Shown here one piece after another: positions 43,071 through 52,278 of a stretch of DNA of 64,000 bases; the stretch's first letter is position 1; every line of letters begins with the position of its first letter. The notes below the pieces were generated by a model, which was given only the letters and a program-made list of their open reading frames with translations, made no database searches and was not told the origin of the DNA. The stretch is taken from contig NZ_BMFJ01000001.1 of NCBI RefSeq assembly GCF_014638275.1, positions 2,809,537-2,873,536 on the forward strand, given 5' to 3'. This DNA comes from Primorskyibacter flagellatus (GTDB lineage: Bacteria; Pseudomonadota; Alphaproteobacteria; Rhodobacterales; Rhodobacteraceae). Position numbers and translations under genes: made by a program.

Positions 43071-43099
43071 TTGACAGTGATTTTGACCGGACGGCTAAT
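43071..43099 (+). promoter_or_regulatory. Sigma-70-type promoter of the dipeptide importer operon
   Basis: A perfect -35 TTGACA (43071-43076), a 17-bp spacer and a -10 GCTAAT (43094-43099, four of six consensus bases) stand 74 bp before the start of the binding-protein gene. The rest of the 397-bp region between zigA and this gene (42776-43172) holds only the Zur-like sites; I see no further gene in it. Confidence 0.55.
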
Positions 43100-43172
43100 T
43101 CCGACATCGAAGCCGGAGGAACCGGCCCGGGTCGCGGCTACCCTGCGATCCAGCAACAGAGAGGTCCGTACA

Positions 43173-44768
43173 ATGTATCAACGCCGTCTTCTGGCCAGCA
43201 CTGCGCTCTGCGCGCTGATGCTGGGCGCCACGCCCGTGGCGACTTTCGCCGAAACCCCGCCCGACACGCTTGTCCAGGCCTGGTCCATCGACGACATCAT
43301 CTCGCTCGACCCGGCGGAAATCTTCGAATTCACCGCCTCCGAGATCGCCGGCAACACCTACGAGACGCTGATCACCTACGATCCGAAGAACGTCTCGGAC
43401 GTGTTCGGCAAGGCGGCTGACAGCTGGACGGTGTCCGAAGACGGGATGACGATCTCCTTCACAATGAAGGCAGACCGCACCTTCGCTTCCGGCAACCCGA
43501 TCACGGCCGAAGACGCGGTGTTTTCGCTGGTCCGCGCGGTCAAGCTGAACAAGTCTCCCGCCTTCATCATCGGCCAGCTCGGCATCACGCCCGAGAATGC
43601 CGACGAGATGATCGTGCAGACCGGCGACATGACCTTCGACTTCAAGATGGACAAGGCCTATTCGCCGTCACTGGCGCTCTACTGCCTGACCGCGACCGTG
43701 GCTTCCGTCGTCGACAAGAAACTGGCGATGGAGCACGAAGCGAATGGCGACTTCGGCTATGAATGGCTGAAGACGAACTATGCCGGCTCCGGCCCCTTCA
43801 TCATCAAGGACTGGCGCCCGAACGAAGCGGTGATCCTTGAGCGGAACGAGAACTATTCGGGCGAAGCCGCGCCGATGGCCCGCGTCATCTACCGCCACAT
43901 CCCCGAAACCTCCTCGCAGCGCCTGCTGCTGGCCAAGGGCGACATCGACATCGCCCGCAACCTGACAGCCGAGGACATCGCCGCGCTCAAGGACGACGCC
44001 AATATCAAGATCGAGAGTGGCGTGAAGGGCTCCCTCTATTATCTCGGGATGAGCCAGAAGAACGAATACCTGTCCAAGCCGCAGGTCCGGCAGGCTATGA
44101 AGTACCTTGTCGATTACGACGCGATCGCCAACACGATCATGTCCGGCAAGGTCAAGGTGCACCAGGCCTTCCTGCCCGAGGGTTTCCTTGGCGCCTATAA
44201 CGAGAACCCCTTCACGCTCGACATCGAGAAGGCCAAGGCGCTGCTGGCCGAGGCCGGGCTGGCCGACGGGTTCACCGTTACCATGGACACCCGCAACACG
44301 CCGGAAATCACCGCGATGGCGCAGGCCATGCAGCAGACGATGGCGCAGGCGGGCATCACGCTGGAAATCATTCCGGGTGACGGCAAGCAGACGCTGACCA
44401 AGTACCGCGCCCGCAGCCACGACATCTACATCGGTCGCTGGGGCCCGGACTTCCAGGATCCGCACACCAACTCCTCCACCTTCGCCTACAACCCCGACAA
44501 CTCCGACGAGGCGACCTCCAAGCCGCTGGCCTGGCGCAACGCCTGGGACATTCCGGAACTGACCGCCTCCACCGATGCGGCGATGCTGGAATCCGATCCC
44601 GACAAGCGGGCTGAGATGTACATCGCGGACCAGAAGAAGGTCATGGAGGAAGGCCCCTTCGTCATCTATGCGCAGGAGATCGAGGTGCTGGGCGAACGCG
44701 CCAACGTCAACGGCGTCATCGTCGGGCCGTCGTTCAACGACAACAACTTCTCGAAAGTGACGAAATAA
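43173..44768 (+). CDS. ABC dipeptide/oligopeptide substrate-binding protein
   Basis: A 531-aa periplasmic protein of SBP family 5. Signal peptide MYQRRLLASTALCALMLGA, cleaved after TFA near residue 25. Core features: ADSWTVSEDGMTISFTMKADRTFASGNPITAEDAVFSL, YAGSGPFIIKDWRPNEAVIL and VRQAMKYLVDYDAIANTIM. First gene of an operon that ends in a dipeptidase, which points to dipeptide uptake. A GAGAGG ribosome binding site marks the start. It is separate from, and divergent to, the zinc operon. Confidence 0.92.
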   Translation: MYQRRLLASTALCALMLGATPVATFAETPPDTLVQAWSIDDIISLDPAEIFEFTASEIAGNTYETLITYDPKNVSDVFGKAADSWTVSEDGMTISFTMKADRTFASGNPITAEDAVFSLVRAVKLNKSPAFIIGQLGITPENADEMIVQTGDMTFDFKMDKAYSPSLALYCLTATVASVVDKKLAMEHEANGDFGYEWLKTNYAGSGPFIIKDWRPNEAVILERNENYSGEAAPMARVIYRHIPETSSQRLLLAKGDIDIARNLTAEDIAALKDDANIKIESGVKGSLYYLGMSQKNEYLSKPQVRQAMKYLVDYDAIANTIMSGKVKVHQAFLPEGFLGAYNENPFTLDIEKAKALLAEAGLADGFTVTMDTRNTPEITAMAQAMQQTMAQAGITLEIIPGDGKQTLTKYRARSHDIYIGRWGPDFQDPHTNSSTFAYNPDNSDEATSKPLAWRNAWDIPELTASTDAAMLESDPDKRAEMYIADQKKVMEEGPFVIYAQEIEVLGERANVNGVIVGPSFNDNNFSKVTK

Positions 44769-44769
44769 C

Positions 44770-45819
44770 GTGACCACACGTACGAACAGAGGGCGCCGCG
44801 GCGCCCTCTGGATTCGCAAGGCCGCCTCGGTGACGGGGACGGTCGCGGTGACATTCCTCGGCCTGCTGATCGTAACCTTCCTGATCGGCCGCGTCGTGCC
44901 CGTGGACCCGGTCCTGTCGGTGGTCGGAGACCGCGCGACACAGGCGCAGTACGACGCCGCCTACCGCGCCCTCGGCCTCGACAAGCCGCTGGTCGAGCAG
45001 TTCTGGATCTGGCTGCTGAAGGTCTTCCAAGGCGATTTCGGCAATTCCTTCCTGACCACCCGCCCCATAGCGGTGGACATCGCCCGGGTCTTTCCGGCGA
45101 CGCTGGAACTCGCGACCGTGTCGATCGTCATCGGCACGGTCATCGGTATTCCCATGGGGGTCTGGGCCGCGGTCAACCAGGGCCGCTGGATCGACCACGT
45201 GGTGCGGGTCGTCGGGCTCATCGGTTATTCCGCGCCGGTCTTCTGGCTGGGCCTCATGGGTCTGCTGCTGCTTTACTTCAAACTCGATCTCGTGTCTGGC
45301 CCGGGTCGGGTCGACATCACCTATGAATACGACTTCACGCCGAAAACCGGCCTGTTCCTGATCGACACCGCGATGCAGGGGGCCTGGGGGGCGTTCGGCA
45401 ACGTGGTCTCACACATAATCCTGCCCGCCTCGCTTCTGGGGTATCTGTCGCTCGCCTACATCTCGCGCATGACGCGCAGTTTCATGCTGAACGAACTGAG
45501 CCAGGAATACATCACCACCGCCCGCGTGAAAGGCGTGCCCGAGTGGCGGATCATCTGGGTGCAGGCGATGCGCAATGCCGCGGTGCCGCTGGTGACGGTG
45601 ATCGCGTTGTCCTACGCCAACCTGCTGGAAGGGTCGGTGCTGACGGAAACCGTTTTTGCCTGGCCGGGTCTTGGGCTTTACCTGACCAACTCCCTGCAGA
45701 ACGCCGACATGAACGCGGTGCTTGGCGGGACGCTGGTGATCGGCGCGATCTTCGTCGGGCTGAACATGGTGTCGGACCTTCTCTACACCCTCCTCGATGC
45801 ACGGACCCGCAAGCGATGA
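44770..45819 (+). CDS. Dipeptide ABC importer permease, DppB type
   Basis: A 349-aa inner-membrane permease, somewhat longer than usual because of a basic N-terminal extension (TRTNRGRRGALWIRK). It shows the DppB pattern LIVTFLIGRVVPVDPVLSVVGD, a large periplasmic insertion around residue 180 and the EAA loop TARVKGVPEWRIIWVQAMRNAAVPLV, then EGSVLTETVFAWPGLGLYL. It begins one base after the binding-protein stop codon. Confidence 0.92.
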   Translation: MTTRTNRGRRGALWIRKAASVTGTVAVTFLGLLIVTFLIGRVVPVDPVLSVVGDRATQAQYDAAYRALGLDKPLVEQFWIWLLKVFQGDFGNSFLTTRPIAVDIARVFPATLELATVSIVIGTVIGIPMGVWAAVNQGRWIDHVVRVVGLIGYSAPVFWLGLMGLLLLYFKLDLVSGPGRVDITYEYDFTPKTGLFLIDTAMQGAWGAFGNVVSHIILPASLLGYLSLAYISRMTRSFMLNELSQEYITTARVKGVPEWRIIWVQAMRNAAVPLVTVIALSYANLLEGSVLTETVFAWPGLGLYLTNSLQNADMNAVLGGTLVIGAIFVGLNMVSDLLYTLLDARTRKR

Positions 45820-46718
45820 CGACGCGCGAATGGCTGCTTTCCGACAACCCGGTCTCGCGTCGTCAGGCGCGGCTTGGGCAGAGCTATCGGACCTGGCTCG
45901 ACTTCCGCCGCAACGGGCTGGCGATGTTCGGCCTTGCCATTGTCCTGGTGCTGGTTCTGGTCGCGATCTTCGCGCCCTGGCTTGCCCCGCACGATCCGCT
46001 GATCGGCGACCTGCGCACGACGCGCCTGCTGCCGCCGCTGAGCGAAGGCCACCTGCTTGGCACCGACGATCAGGGGCGCGACATCCTCTCGCGCCTGATC
46101 TGGGGGTCGCGCATCACGCTTGCGGTCGTCGCGCTGGTGGTGGTCATCGCCACCCCTGTCGGGCTGCTGGTCGGAACGACCGCAGGTTATTTCGGAGGCT
46201 GGGTTGACACGGTTCTGATGCGCTTCACCGACGTGGTGCTGGCCTTCCCCAAGCTGATCCTCGCGCTGGCCTTCGTCGCCGCGCTTGGTCCGGGGATCGA
46301 GAATGCGATCATCGCGATTTCCATCACCGCCTGGCCGCCCTATGCCCGTCTCGCACGGGCGGAGACGCTGACGATCCGCAATTCGGACTTTATCGCCGCG
46401 ACCAAGCTGCAGGGCGCGCGGCCGGCACGGATCATCTGGAAACATGTCGTGCCGCTCTGCATGTCCTCGGTCATCATCCGGGTGACGCTGGACATGGCGG
46501 GGATCATCCTGACCGCCGCCGGTCTTGGGTTCCTTGGCCTCGGCGCGCAGCCGCCGCAGCCGGAGTGGGGCGCGATGATTGCGGGCGGGCGCAACTTCCT
46601 TGTCGATCAATGGTGGGTCGCAACCATGCCGGGGCTGGCGATCTTCATCGTCTCGCTCGGCTTCAACCTGCTCGGCGACGGGCTGCGCGACGTGCTGGAC
46701 CCCCGGAGACGCACATGA
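45816..46718 (+). CDS. Dipeptide ABC importer permease, DppC type
   Basis: A 300-aa inner-membrane permease. The first helix (LAMFGLAIVLVLVLVAIFAPWLAPHDP) is followed by GTDDQGRDILSRLIWGSRITL, the standard DppC motif, and the EAA loop ATKLQGARPARIIWKHVVPLCMSS with LGFLGLGAQPPQPEWGAMI near the end. The ATG at 45816 overlaps the preceding stop. Confidence 0.93.
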   Translation: MTTREWLLSDNPVSRRQARLGQSYRTWLDFRRNGLAMFGLAIVLVLVLVAIFAPWLAPHDPLIGDLRTTRLLPPLSEGHLLGTDDQGRDILSRLIWGSRITLAVVALVVVIATPVGLLVGTTAGYFGGWVDTVLMRFTDVVLAFPKLILALAFVAALGPGIENAIIAISITAWPPYARLARAETLTIRNSDFIAATKLQGARPARIIWKHVVPLCMSSVIIRVTLDMAGIILTAAGLGFLGLGAQPPQPEWGAMIAGGRNFLVDQWWVATMPGLAIFIVSLGFNLLGDGLRDVLDPRRRT

Positions 46719-47542
46719 GCCTGCTCGAGGTCGAGAATCTTCGTGTGACCTTCCCGACACGGCATGGCCCGTCGGAGGTGGTGCGCGGTGTCAGCTTCAC
46801 CCTGGGCCGCGAACGGCTTGGCATCGTGGGGGAATCTGGGTCGGGCAAGTCGCAGACCGGCCGCGCGCTGCTCGGGCTGACCCCGCCGCCGGGGAAGGCC
46901 ACCGCCGACCGGCTCAGCTTTGACGGCAGCGACCTGCGGGGCCTCAGCGCACGGGAATGGCGCAGCCTGCGCGGGCAGCGGATGTCGATGGTGATGCAGG
47001 ACCCGAAGTTCTCGCTCAACCCCGTGATGCCCGTCGGCAAACAGCTGATGGAGGCGCTGCGCACCCACGGCACGCCCCGCGCGCAGGCGAAACGCGCCTC
47101 TCTCGACATGCTGGAGGCGGTGCAGATCCGCGACCCGGAGCGCGTGTTCCGCGCCTATCCGCACGAGCTTTCGGGCGGCATGGGGCAGCGTGCGATGATT
47201 GCGATGATGCTGGTGTCTGAGCCCGACCTGCTGATCGCGGACGAGCCGACCTCCGCGCTCGACGTGACGATCCAGATCGAGGTGCTGCGCATCCTCGACC
47301 GGCTGGTGACGGACCGCGGCATGGGTCTTATCTTCATTTCCCACGATCTGCGGCTGGTCAGTTCCTTCTGCGACCGGGTGCTGGTGATGTATGCGGGGCG
47401 TGTGGTGGAGGAACTGCGCGCGTCCGAGCTTCACGCCGCGCAGCACCCCTATACGCGCGGTCTGCTCAACTGCCTTCCGCAGATCGACGGAGACCGGCGC
47501 CCCCTGCCCACCCTCGACCGCGACGCGGCCTGGGCGGAGTAG
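46715..47542 (+). CDS. Dipeptide ABC importer ATP-binding protein, DppD type
   Basis: A 275-aa ATPase with Walker A GIVGESGSGKSQ, signature LSGGMGQRAMIAMML and Walker B LLIADEPTSALD, ending with the oligopeptide-transporter extension (HPYTRGLLNCLPQIDGDRRPLPTL). The Walker A ends KSQ rather than KST, a variation common in DppD. It overlaps the upstream permease by four bases. Confidence 0.92.
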   Translation: MSLLEVENLRVTFPTRHGPSEVVRGVSFTLGRERLGIVGESGSGKSQTGRALLGLTPPPGKATADRLSFDGSDLRGLSAREWRSLRGQRMSMVMQDPKFSLNPVMPVGKQLMEALRTHGTPRAQAKRASLDMLEAVQIRDPERVFRAYPHELSGGMGQRAMIAMMLVSEPDLLIADEPTSALDVTIQIEVLRILDRLVTDRGMGLIFISHDLRLVSSFCDRVLVMYAGRVVEELRASELHAAQHPYTRGLLNCLPQIDGDRRPLPTLDRDAAWAE

Positions 47543-47545
47543 GCG

Positions 47546-48301
47546 ATGCTGGACGTTCGAGACCTTGAAGTGACATTCACCTCCGGCGCGGACGAGGTCC
47601 GTGCGGTCCGGGGCGTGTCCCTTACTGTGCAGAAGGGTGAAAGCTACGGCATCGTGGGGGAGTCCGGTTCGGGCAAATCCACCGTCCTGCGCGCCATCTG
47701 CGGACTGGCTCCGACCAGCGCCGGCCACATCCTGCTGGACGGAAAAGAGCTGGCCACACCGCGCCGGCCGGATTTCTACCGCCGAGTGCAGATGGTATTC
47801 CAGGATCCCTATGCCTCGCTCCACCCGCGCCATACGGTGGACGCCGTGCTGTCCGAACCGCTGGCGATCCACCGCTTCGACCGCCGCGACGAACGCATTG
47901 CAGAGGCGCTGAGCGCCGTCGGACTTGGCCAGGGGTTCCGCTTCCGTTATCCGCACCAGCTGTCCGGCGGGCAGCGCCAGCGCGTCGCGGTGGCCCGCGC
48001 GCTGATCCTCGAACCGCAGATCCTGTTGCTGGACGAACCGACCTCCGCGCTGGATGCGTCGATCCAGGCAGAGGTTCTGAACCTGCTCGACCGGCTTCGC
48101 GCGGAACGGGGGCTGACCTATGTGATGGTCTCCCACGACCTCGCCGTGATCTCGCACATGTGCGAACGGCTGATGGTGATGGAACACGGCCTCGCGGTCG
48201 AGGAACTGACCCGCGACGACCTGCGCCAGCGCCGCGCCGGGACCCCCTACACGCAGCGCCTGCTGAAAGCTTCCGCCGGCTACACAAGAGAAGCCACATG
48301 A
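47546..48301 (+). CDS. Dipeptide ABC importer ATP-binding protein, DppF type
   Basis: A 251-aa ATPase with Walker A GIVGESGSGKST, Q-loop MVFQDPYASLHPRHT, signature LSGGQRQRVAVARAL and Walker B LLLDEPTSALD. It starts three bases after dppD and overlaps the dipeptidase start by four bases, completing the importer. Confidence 0.93.
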   Translation: MLDVRDLEVTFTSGADEVRAVRGVSLTVQKGESYGIVGESGSGKSTVLRAICGLAPTSAGHILLDGKELATPRRPDFYRRVQMVFQDPYASLHPRHTVDAVLSEPLAIHRFDRRDERIAEALSAVGLGQGFRFRYPHQLSGGQRQRVAVARALILEPQILLLDEPTSALDASIQAEVLNLLDRLRAERGLTYVMVSHDLAVISHMCERLMVMEHGLAVEELTRDDLRQRRAGTPYTQRLLKASAGYTREAT

Positions 48302-49353
48302 CCATTCCCGTCTTCGACGGCCATAATGACTTCCTCCTCCGACTGCTCCGCGACCCTGCCAACCGCGACCGCACCTGGCTGACCGATACCGGCGAGGGTC
48401 ACCTCGACCTCCCTCGGATCCGGGCGGGCGGCTTTGCGGGCGGCTTCTTTGCCGTCTACCTGCCCTCGCCCGAAACCGAAGACGCACCCGACCTTGCCGT
48501 GGCCAAGGAGAATCCGCCCTACCGCCTGCCGCTTCCCGACGAAATCCCCTATGCCGAGGCGCTGCCGGTCGCCTTGGCCATGGTCGGCCACCTGAAATGG
48601 ATGGAGCGGCAGGGCGGCCTGCGCATCGTCCGGTCCGTCGCCGATATCCGCGCCTGCATGGATGAGGGGGTTGTCGCCGCGATCCTGCACTTCGAGGGGG
48701 CGGAGGCGATATCCGAAGACCTCGACAGCCTGCATGTCTGGCACGGCATGGGCCTTCGCTCCCTCGGCCCGGTCTGGTCGCGCCCGACCCGTTTCGGGCA
48801 TGGTGTACCCTTCGCCTTCCCGGCCACGCCCGACACCGGCGAAGGACTGACCGATGCGGGCAAACGGCTGGTTGCGGAATGCAATGCGTTGCGGATTCTG
48901 GTCGACCTCAGCCACCTGAACGAGAAGGGGTTCGACGATGTTGCCCGCCTTTCCGACGCGCCGCTTGTCGCGACCCATTCGAACGCGCATGCCCTCACAC
49001 CCTCATCGCGCAACCTGACCGACCGCCAGCTTGCCTTGATCCGCGACACCGACGGCATGGTCGGCCTGAACTACGCCGTCGGCTTCCTGCGGGAGGACGG
49101 ACGCCCCGAAGCGTTCGGGGGGTTCGAACCGGTGATGCGCCACCTCGACCATCTGCTAGACCGCCTCGGCGACACCCGCGTCGGCCTCGGCTCCGACTTC
49201 GACGGGGCGACGATCCCCGCCGATCTGGCGGACGCGGCGGGATTGCCGCGCTTGATCGATGCGATGCGGGCGCATGGTTATGACGAGCCCCTGATCGCGA
49301 GGCTCGCGCATGGCAACTGGCTGCGCGTGCTGGAGAAGACCTGGGGACAGTGA
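48298..49353 (+). CDS. Membrane dipeptidase (M19, renal dipeptidase family)
   Basis: A 351-aa binuclear zinc dipeptidase. Metal ligands are visible: HND in FDGHNDFLLRL (His8, Asp10), the bridging Glu in ILHFEGAEAI, and His residues in LVDLSHLNEKG and VATHSNAHAL, with Asp in GLGSDFDGATI. M19 enzymes hydrolyse dipeptides, including those with a C-terminal D-residue. There is no signal peptide, so it acts in the cytoplasm on dipeptides brought in by the importer encoded just before it, with which it overlaps (ATGA). Confidence 0.94.
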   Translation: MTIPVFDGHNDFLLRLLRDPANRDRTWLTDTGEGHLDLPRIRAGGFAGGFFAVYLPSPETEDAPDLAVAKENPPYRLPLPDEIPYAEALPVALAMVGHLKWMERQGGLRIVRSVADIRACMDEGVVAAILHFEGAEAISEDLDSLHVWHGMGLRSLGPVWSRPTRFGHGVPFAFPATPDTGEGLTDAGKRLVAECNALRILVDLSHLNEKGFDDVARLSDAPLVATHSNAHALTPSSRNLTDRQLALIRDTDGMVGLNYAVGFLREDGRPEAFGGFEPVMRHLDHLLDRLGDTRVGLGSDFDGATIPADLADAAGLPRLIDAMRAHGYDEPLIARLAHGNWLRVLEKTWGQ

Positions 49354-49473
49354 TCCGGTGGCCTGAGTTGTCATTCGGAGGTGCGCAGATGACGACAATC
49401 GGCATCTCTGGCCGCGCATCGGGACCCTGAGGGGAAATCGGGTCGGAGTACACACCTTTCGGCCAGTGACCGA

Positions 49474-50127
49474 TCATATTCCCTGCAGATACGCCGCCAC
49501 GGAGTCCTGCTCTGCCGACCGGCTCTGCATCTGCTCCAACGCGCGGCGAACCCGGCGCCGCGCGAGGCGGGACCGAACCTGCCTGGCCTCGAGCGTACGG
49601 GGGTAAACGGCGACGCGGTCGCCCTCTCCGGCAAGGTCGAATTCCCTGACCGCCGCCACGATATGCGAGGCCTGGTTCGTCGCGGCGACAGAGATCAGCT
49701 TCAACGTCGCTGGCGATGTCTCCGGGTCAATGTTCCCGCAAGCGCTCCGATCGACGATGTCGCGAAAGCTGCCGATATCCACGTATCCCCCACTGGGCAA
49801 AGGCCCCTGACCCGTCATCTCCGTGGGACGTTCAAGTTCTTCACGGCGGAGTTCCCTGCGATCGACCACGCTGGATACGCTCGGCCCCTCTTCGGTTTCG
49901 ATGCAGGCGAGCACGTCGAGCAGATAGGCGGGCTGCGCGCCCATGTTGGAAATCAGGCACCGCGCATCCAGATCGTCGCCGCCGCCACGGTTGATAAGCA
50001 TGCTCGACCTCCGCTGTTCGCGGAAGCCGCGCAGCAGGACGTGCAGGTAGACCAGCCAGACAAACGTGGTTGTCAGGCTGGCCCCGATCTGGACGAGTTC
50101 GGAGTTCTGGCGGACGAACTCTAACAT
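49474..50127 (-). CDS. Hypothetical single-pass membrane protein, 217 aa
   Basis: I do not recognise a family. One N-terminal transmembrane segment (LVQIGASLTTTFVWLVYLHVLLRGF, residues 11-35) precedes a soluble domain with CLISNMGAQPAYLLDVLACIE and a basic, arginine-rich C-terminal helix (ARQVRSRLARRRVRRALEQM). The start follows katE by 12 bp on the same strand, so it is likely the last gene of the GT4-katE operon. A role in the envelope stress response is inferred only from this context. Confidence 0.75.
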   Translation of the reverse strand: MLEFVRQNSELVQIGASLTTTFVWLVYLHVLLRGFREQRRSSMLINRGGGDDLDARCLISNMGAQPAYLLDVLACIETEEGPSVSSVVDRRELRREELERPTEMTGQGPLPSGGYVDIGSFRDIVDRSACGNIDPETSPATLKLISVAATNQASHIVAAVREFDLAGEGDRVAVYPRTLEARQVRSRLARRRVRRALEQMQSRSAEQDSVAAYLQGI

Positions 50128-50139
50128 CGGGTTACGCCC

Positions 50140-52254
50140 CTACGCTGCCCGGTCCCAGAACCGCAACGCAGCGCATTCCTTGAAAAAGGCCGCGGGCTTG
50201 ATGTCGCGGACGTAGAACATGCCGCCGTCGAACTCTTCCGGCAGGCCCGCTTTCTGCAGGAAAGGCGCGGCCTCGTCGGTAAGCAGCATGAACTTCCTGT
50301 GCGCGAAGGCGTCGGCCACCCAGGTCTTCGCCGCATGCATTCCGGCGAACTTCTGCGCCCCCTCTTCGGAGATCAGCATCGCCACGGCGTCGAACAGGAC
50401 GGAGGGACCGCCGTCGATCTTCTCGTCCGCCTCGACAGAGGAGCCGTCGGACAGCGTTACCTTGCCGACGCGGGGGCCGACCAGCGCGACGATCACCCCC
50501 GCCTTCTCCGCCTCTTTCTGCAGGGATTGCAACAGCTTGGCATCAGCTCCGTCGCTGATCAGCACGCCCAGTTTCCGCCCGGCGAAACTGTCCGGTCCGT
50601 TCTTCAGGATAGACAGCGCGTCCGATGTCACCAGTCCGTCAACCCGTTCCCGCGCGGCCTTGGCAGGCACTGGGATGTCCATTCCCAGCCCCTCGGCCAC
50701 CGCCTGCGCAAGATCGTCGTCGATGTTGGGCAGATGTGACAGCAGCCGTTCGCGGATCGCGTTGGTTTCGACCTTGCTCAGTTCGAAGACAAGTGCTTCG
50801 GCGATATGCGTCTGCTCCACCTCGGTCTGGCTCAGGTAGAACTGGCGGGCCTGGCTGTAGTGATCGGCGAACAGCTCTGACCGAACCCGATCCTTCACGC
50901 CGTCCGCTTCCGTCTGGACGGATTGGAAACCGTGCTCCGGCGCCTCTCTCGGGCCGCCCTGTTCGCCGCCCCATGAGTTCGGCTCATAATTCGCGCGGCC
51001 CTTGGGATTGTGCATCGCCATATGACCGTCCTGCTGGAAATGGTGGAACGGGCATTTCGGCGCGTTGATCGGGATATGGGTGAAGTTCGGCCCGCCCAGA
51101 CGCTTGATCTGCGTATCGAGGTAGGAAAAGTTGCGCCCCTGCAGCAGCGGGTCGTTGGTGAAGTCGATACCCGGCACCACGTTCTGTGTGCAGAAGGCGA
51201 CCTGCTCCGTCTCGGCGAAGAAGTTGTCGACCACGCGGTCCAGAACCATCCTGCCGATGATACGGACGGGCACGTCCTCCTCCGGGATCAGCTTGGTCGC
51301 GTCGAGGATGTCGAAGGGGAAGCTGTCGGCGAATTCGTCGTCAAAGACCTGAACGCCAAGCTCCCACTCCGGGTAGTCACCGCTCTGGATCGCGTCCCAG
51401 AGATCGCGGCGGTGGAAGTCGGGATCCGCCCCGTTGATCTTGAGCGCCTCGTCCCAGGTCACGGACTGCAGGCCCTGTTTCGGCTTCCAGTGGAATTTCA
51501 CGTAGGATGATTTGCCCTCCGCGTTCACGAAGCGGAAGGTGTGCACCCCGAACCCTTCCATGAACCGGAAGGACCGCGGGATCGCCCGGTCGGACATGGC
51601 CCACATGATCATGTGCATCGCCTCGGGCATCAGCGAGACGAAGTCCCAGAAGTTGTCATGCGCCGTCTGCGCCTGCGGGAAGCCGCGGTCGGGTTCGGCC
51701 TTGGCGGCGTGGATCAGGTCGGGGAACTTCATCGCGTCCTGGATGAAGAAAACGGGGATGTTGTTGCCGACGAGGTCCCAGTTGCCTTCTTGCGTGTAGA
51801 ACTTCACCGCGAAGCCCCGCACGTCGCGGGCGAGGTCGGCCGAGCCCTTGTTGCCCGCCACGGTCGAGAAGCGACAGAACACCGGCGTCTTCTCGCCCTT
51901 GCGCTGGAACAGGTCCGCCCGCGTCAGATCCGGGATCGGATCGAGCGTTTCGAAATAGCCATGCGCGGCATAGCCCCGGGCGTGCACCACGCGTTCCGGG
52001 ATGCGCTCGTGATCGAAGTGGAACATCTTCTCGCGGAAGTGGAAGTCTTCCATCAGCGCCGGTCCGCGTGCGCCCTGCCGCAGGGTATTCTGGTCGTCCG
52101 ACACCGGCACACCCTGCGCCGTGGTCATCACCGCCACGTCGCCACCGGCGGTCTGGTGGGTCTCACCACCCTCTCCAATACGCATCTGCGGTTCGCCCGC
52201 CGTGGCTTGGGCGGCCTTCGCGGGGGTCTTCGATCTGGTCTTGGCCTTAGCCAT
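50140..52254 (-). CDS. katE: Large-subunit catalase HPII
   Basis: A 704-aa haem catalase. The catalytic region [19 protein letters not shown] (active-site His) and the proximal Tyr motif [20 protein letters not shown] are intact; residues from about 560 form the extra flavodoxin/GATase-like C-terminal domain ([32 protein letters not shown]) that distinguishes HPII from small catalases. KatE is a stationary-phase and general-stress enzyme. It is 24 bp behind the GT4 gene with GAAAGGAG as ribosome binding site and has no promoter-like GGAAC motif of its own. Confidence 0.97.
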   Translation of the reverse strand: MAKAKTRSKTPAKAAQATAGEPQMRIGEGGETHQTAGGDVAVMTTAQGVPVSDDQNTLRQGARGPALMEDFHFREKMFHFDHERIPERVVHARGYAAHGYFETLDPIPDLTRADLFQRKGEKTPVFCRFSTVAGNKGSADLARDVRGFAVKFYTQEGNWDLVGNNIPVFFIQDAMKFPDLIHAAKAEPDRGFPQAQTAHDNFWDFVSLMPEAMHMIMWAMSDRAIPRSFRFMEGFGVHTFRFVNAEGKSSYVKFHWKPKQGLQSVTWDEALKINGADPDFHRRDLWDAIQSGDYPEWELGVQVFDDEFADSFPFDILDATKLIPEEDVPVRIIGRMVLDRVVDNFFAETEQVAFCTQNVVPGIDFTNDPLLQGRNFSYLDTQIKRLGGPNFTHIPINAPKCPFHHFQQDGHMAMHNPKGRANYEPNSWGGEQGGPREAPEHGFQSVQTEADGVKDRVRSELFADHYSQARQFYLSQTEVEQTHIAEALVFELSKVETNAIRERLLSHLPNIDDDLAQAVAEGLGMDIPVPAKAARERVDGLVTSDALSILKNGPDSFAGRKLGVLISDGADAKLLQSLQKEAEKAGVIVALVGPRVGKVTLSDGSSVEADEKIDGGPSVLFDAVAMLISEEGAQKFAGMHAAKTWVADAFAHRKFMLLTDEAAPFLQKAGLPEEFDGGMFYVRDIKPAAFFKECAALRFWDRAA

Positions 52255-52278
52255 GGTGGTGCTCCTTTCAGGGTCTGT

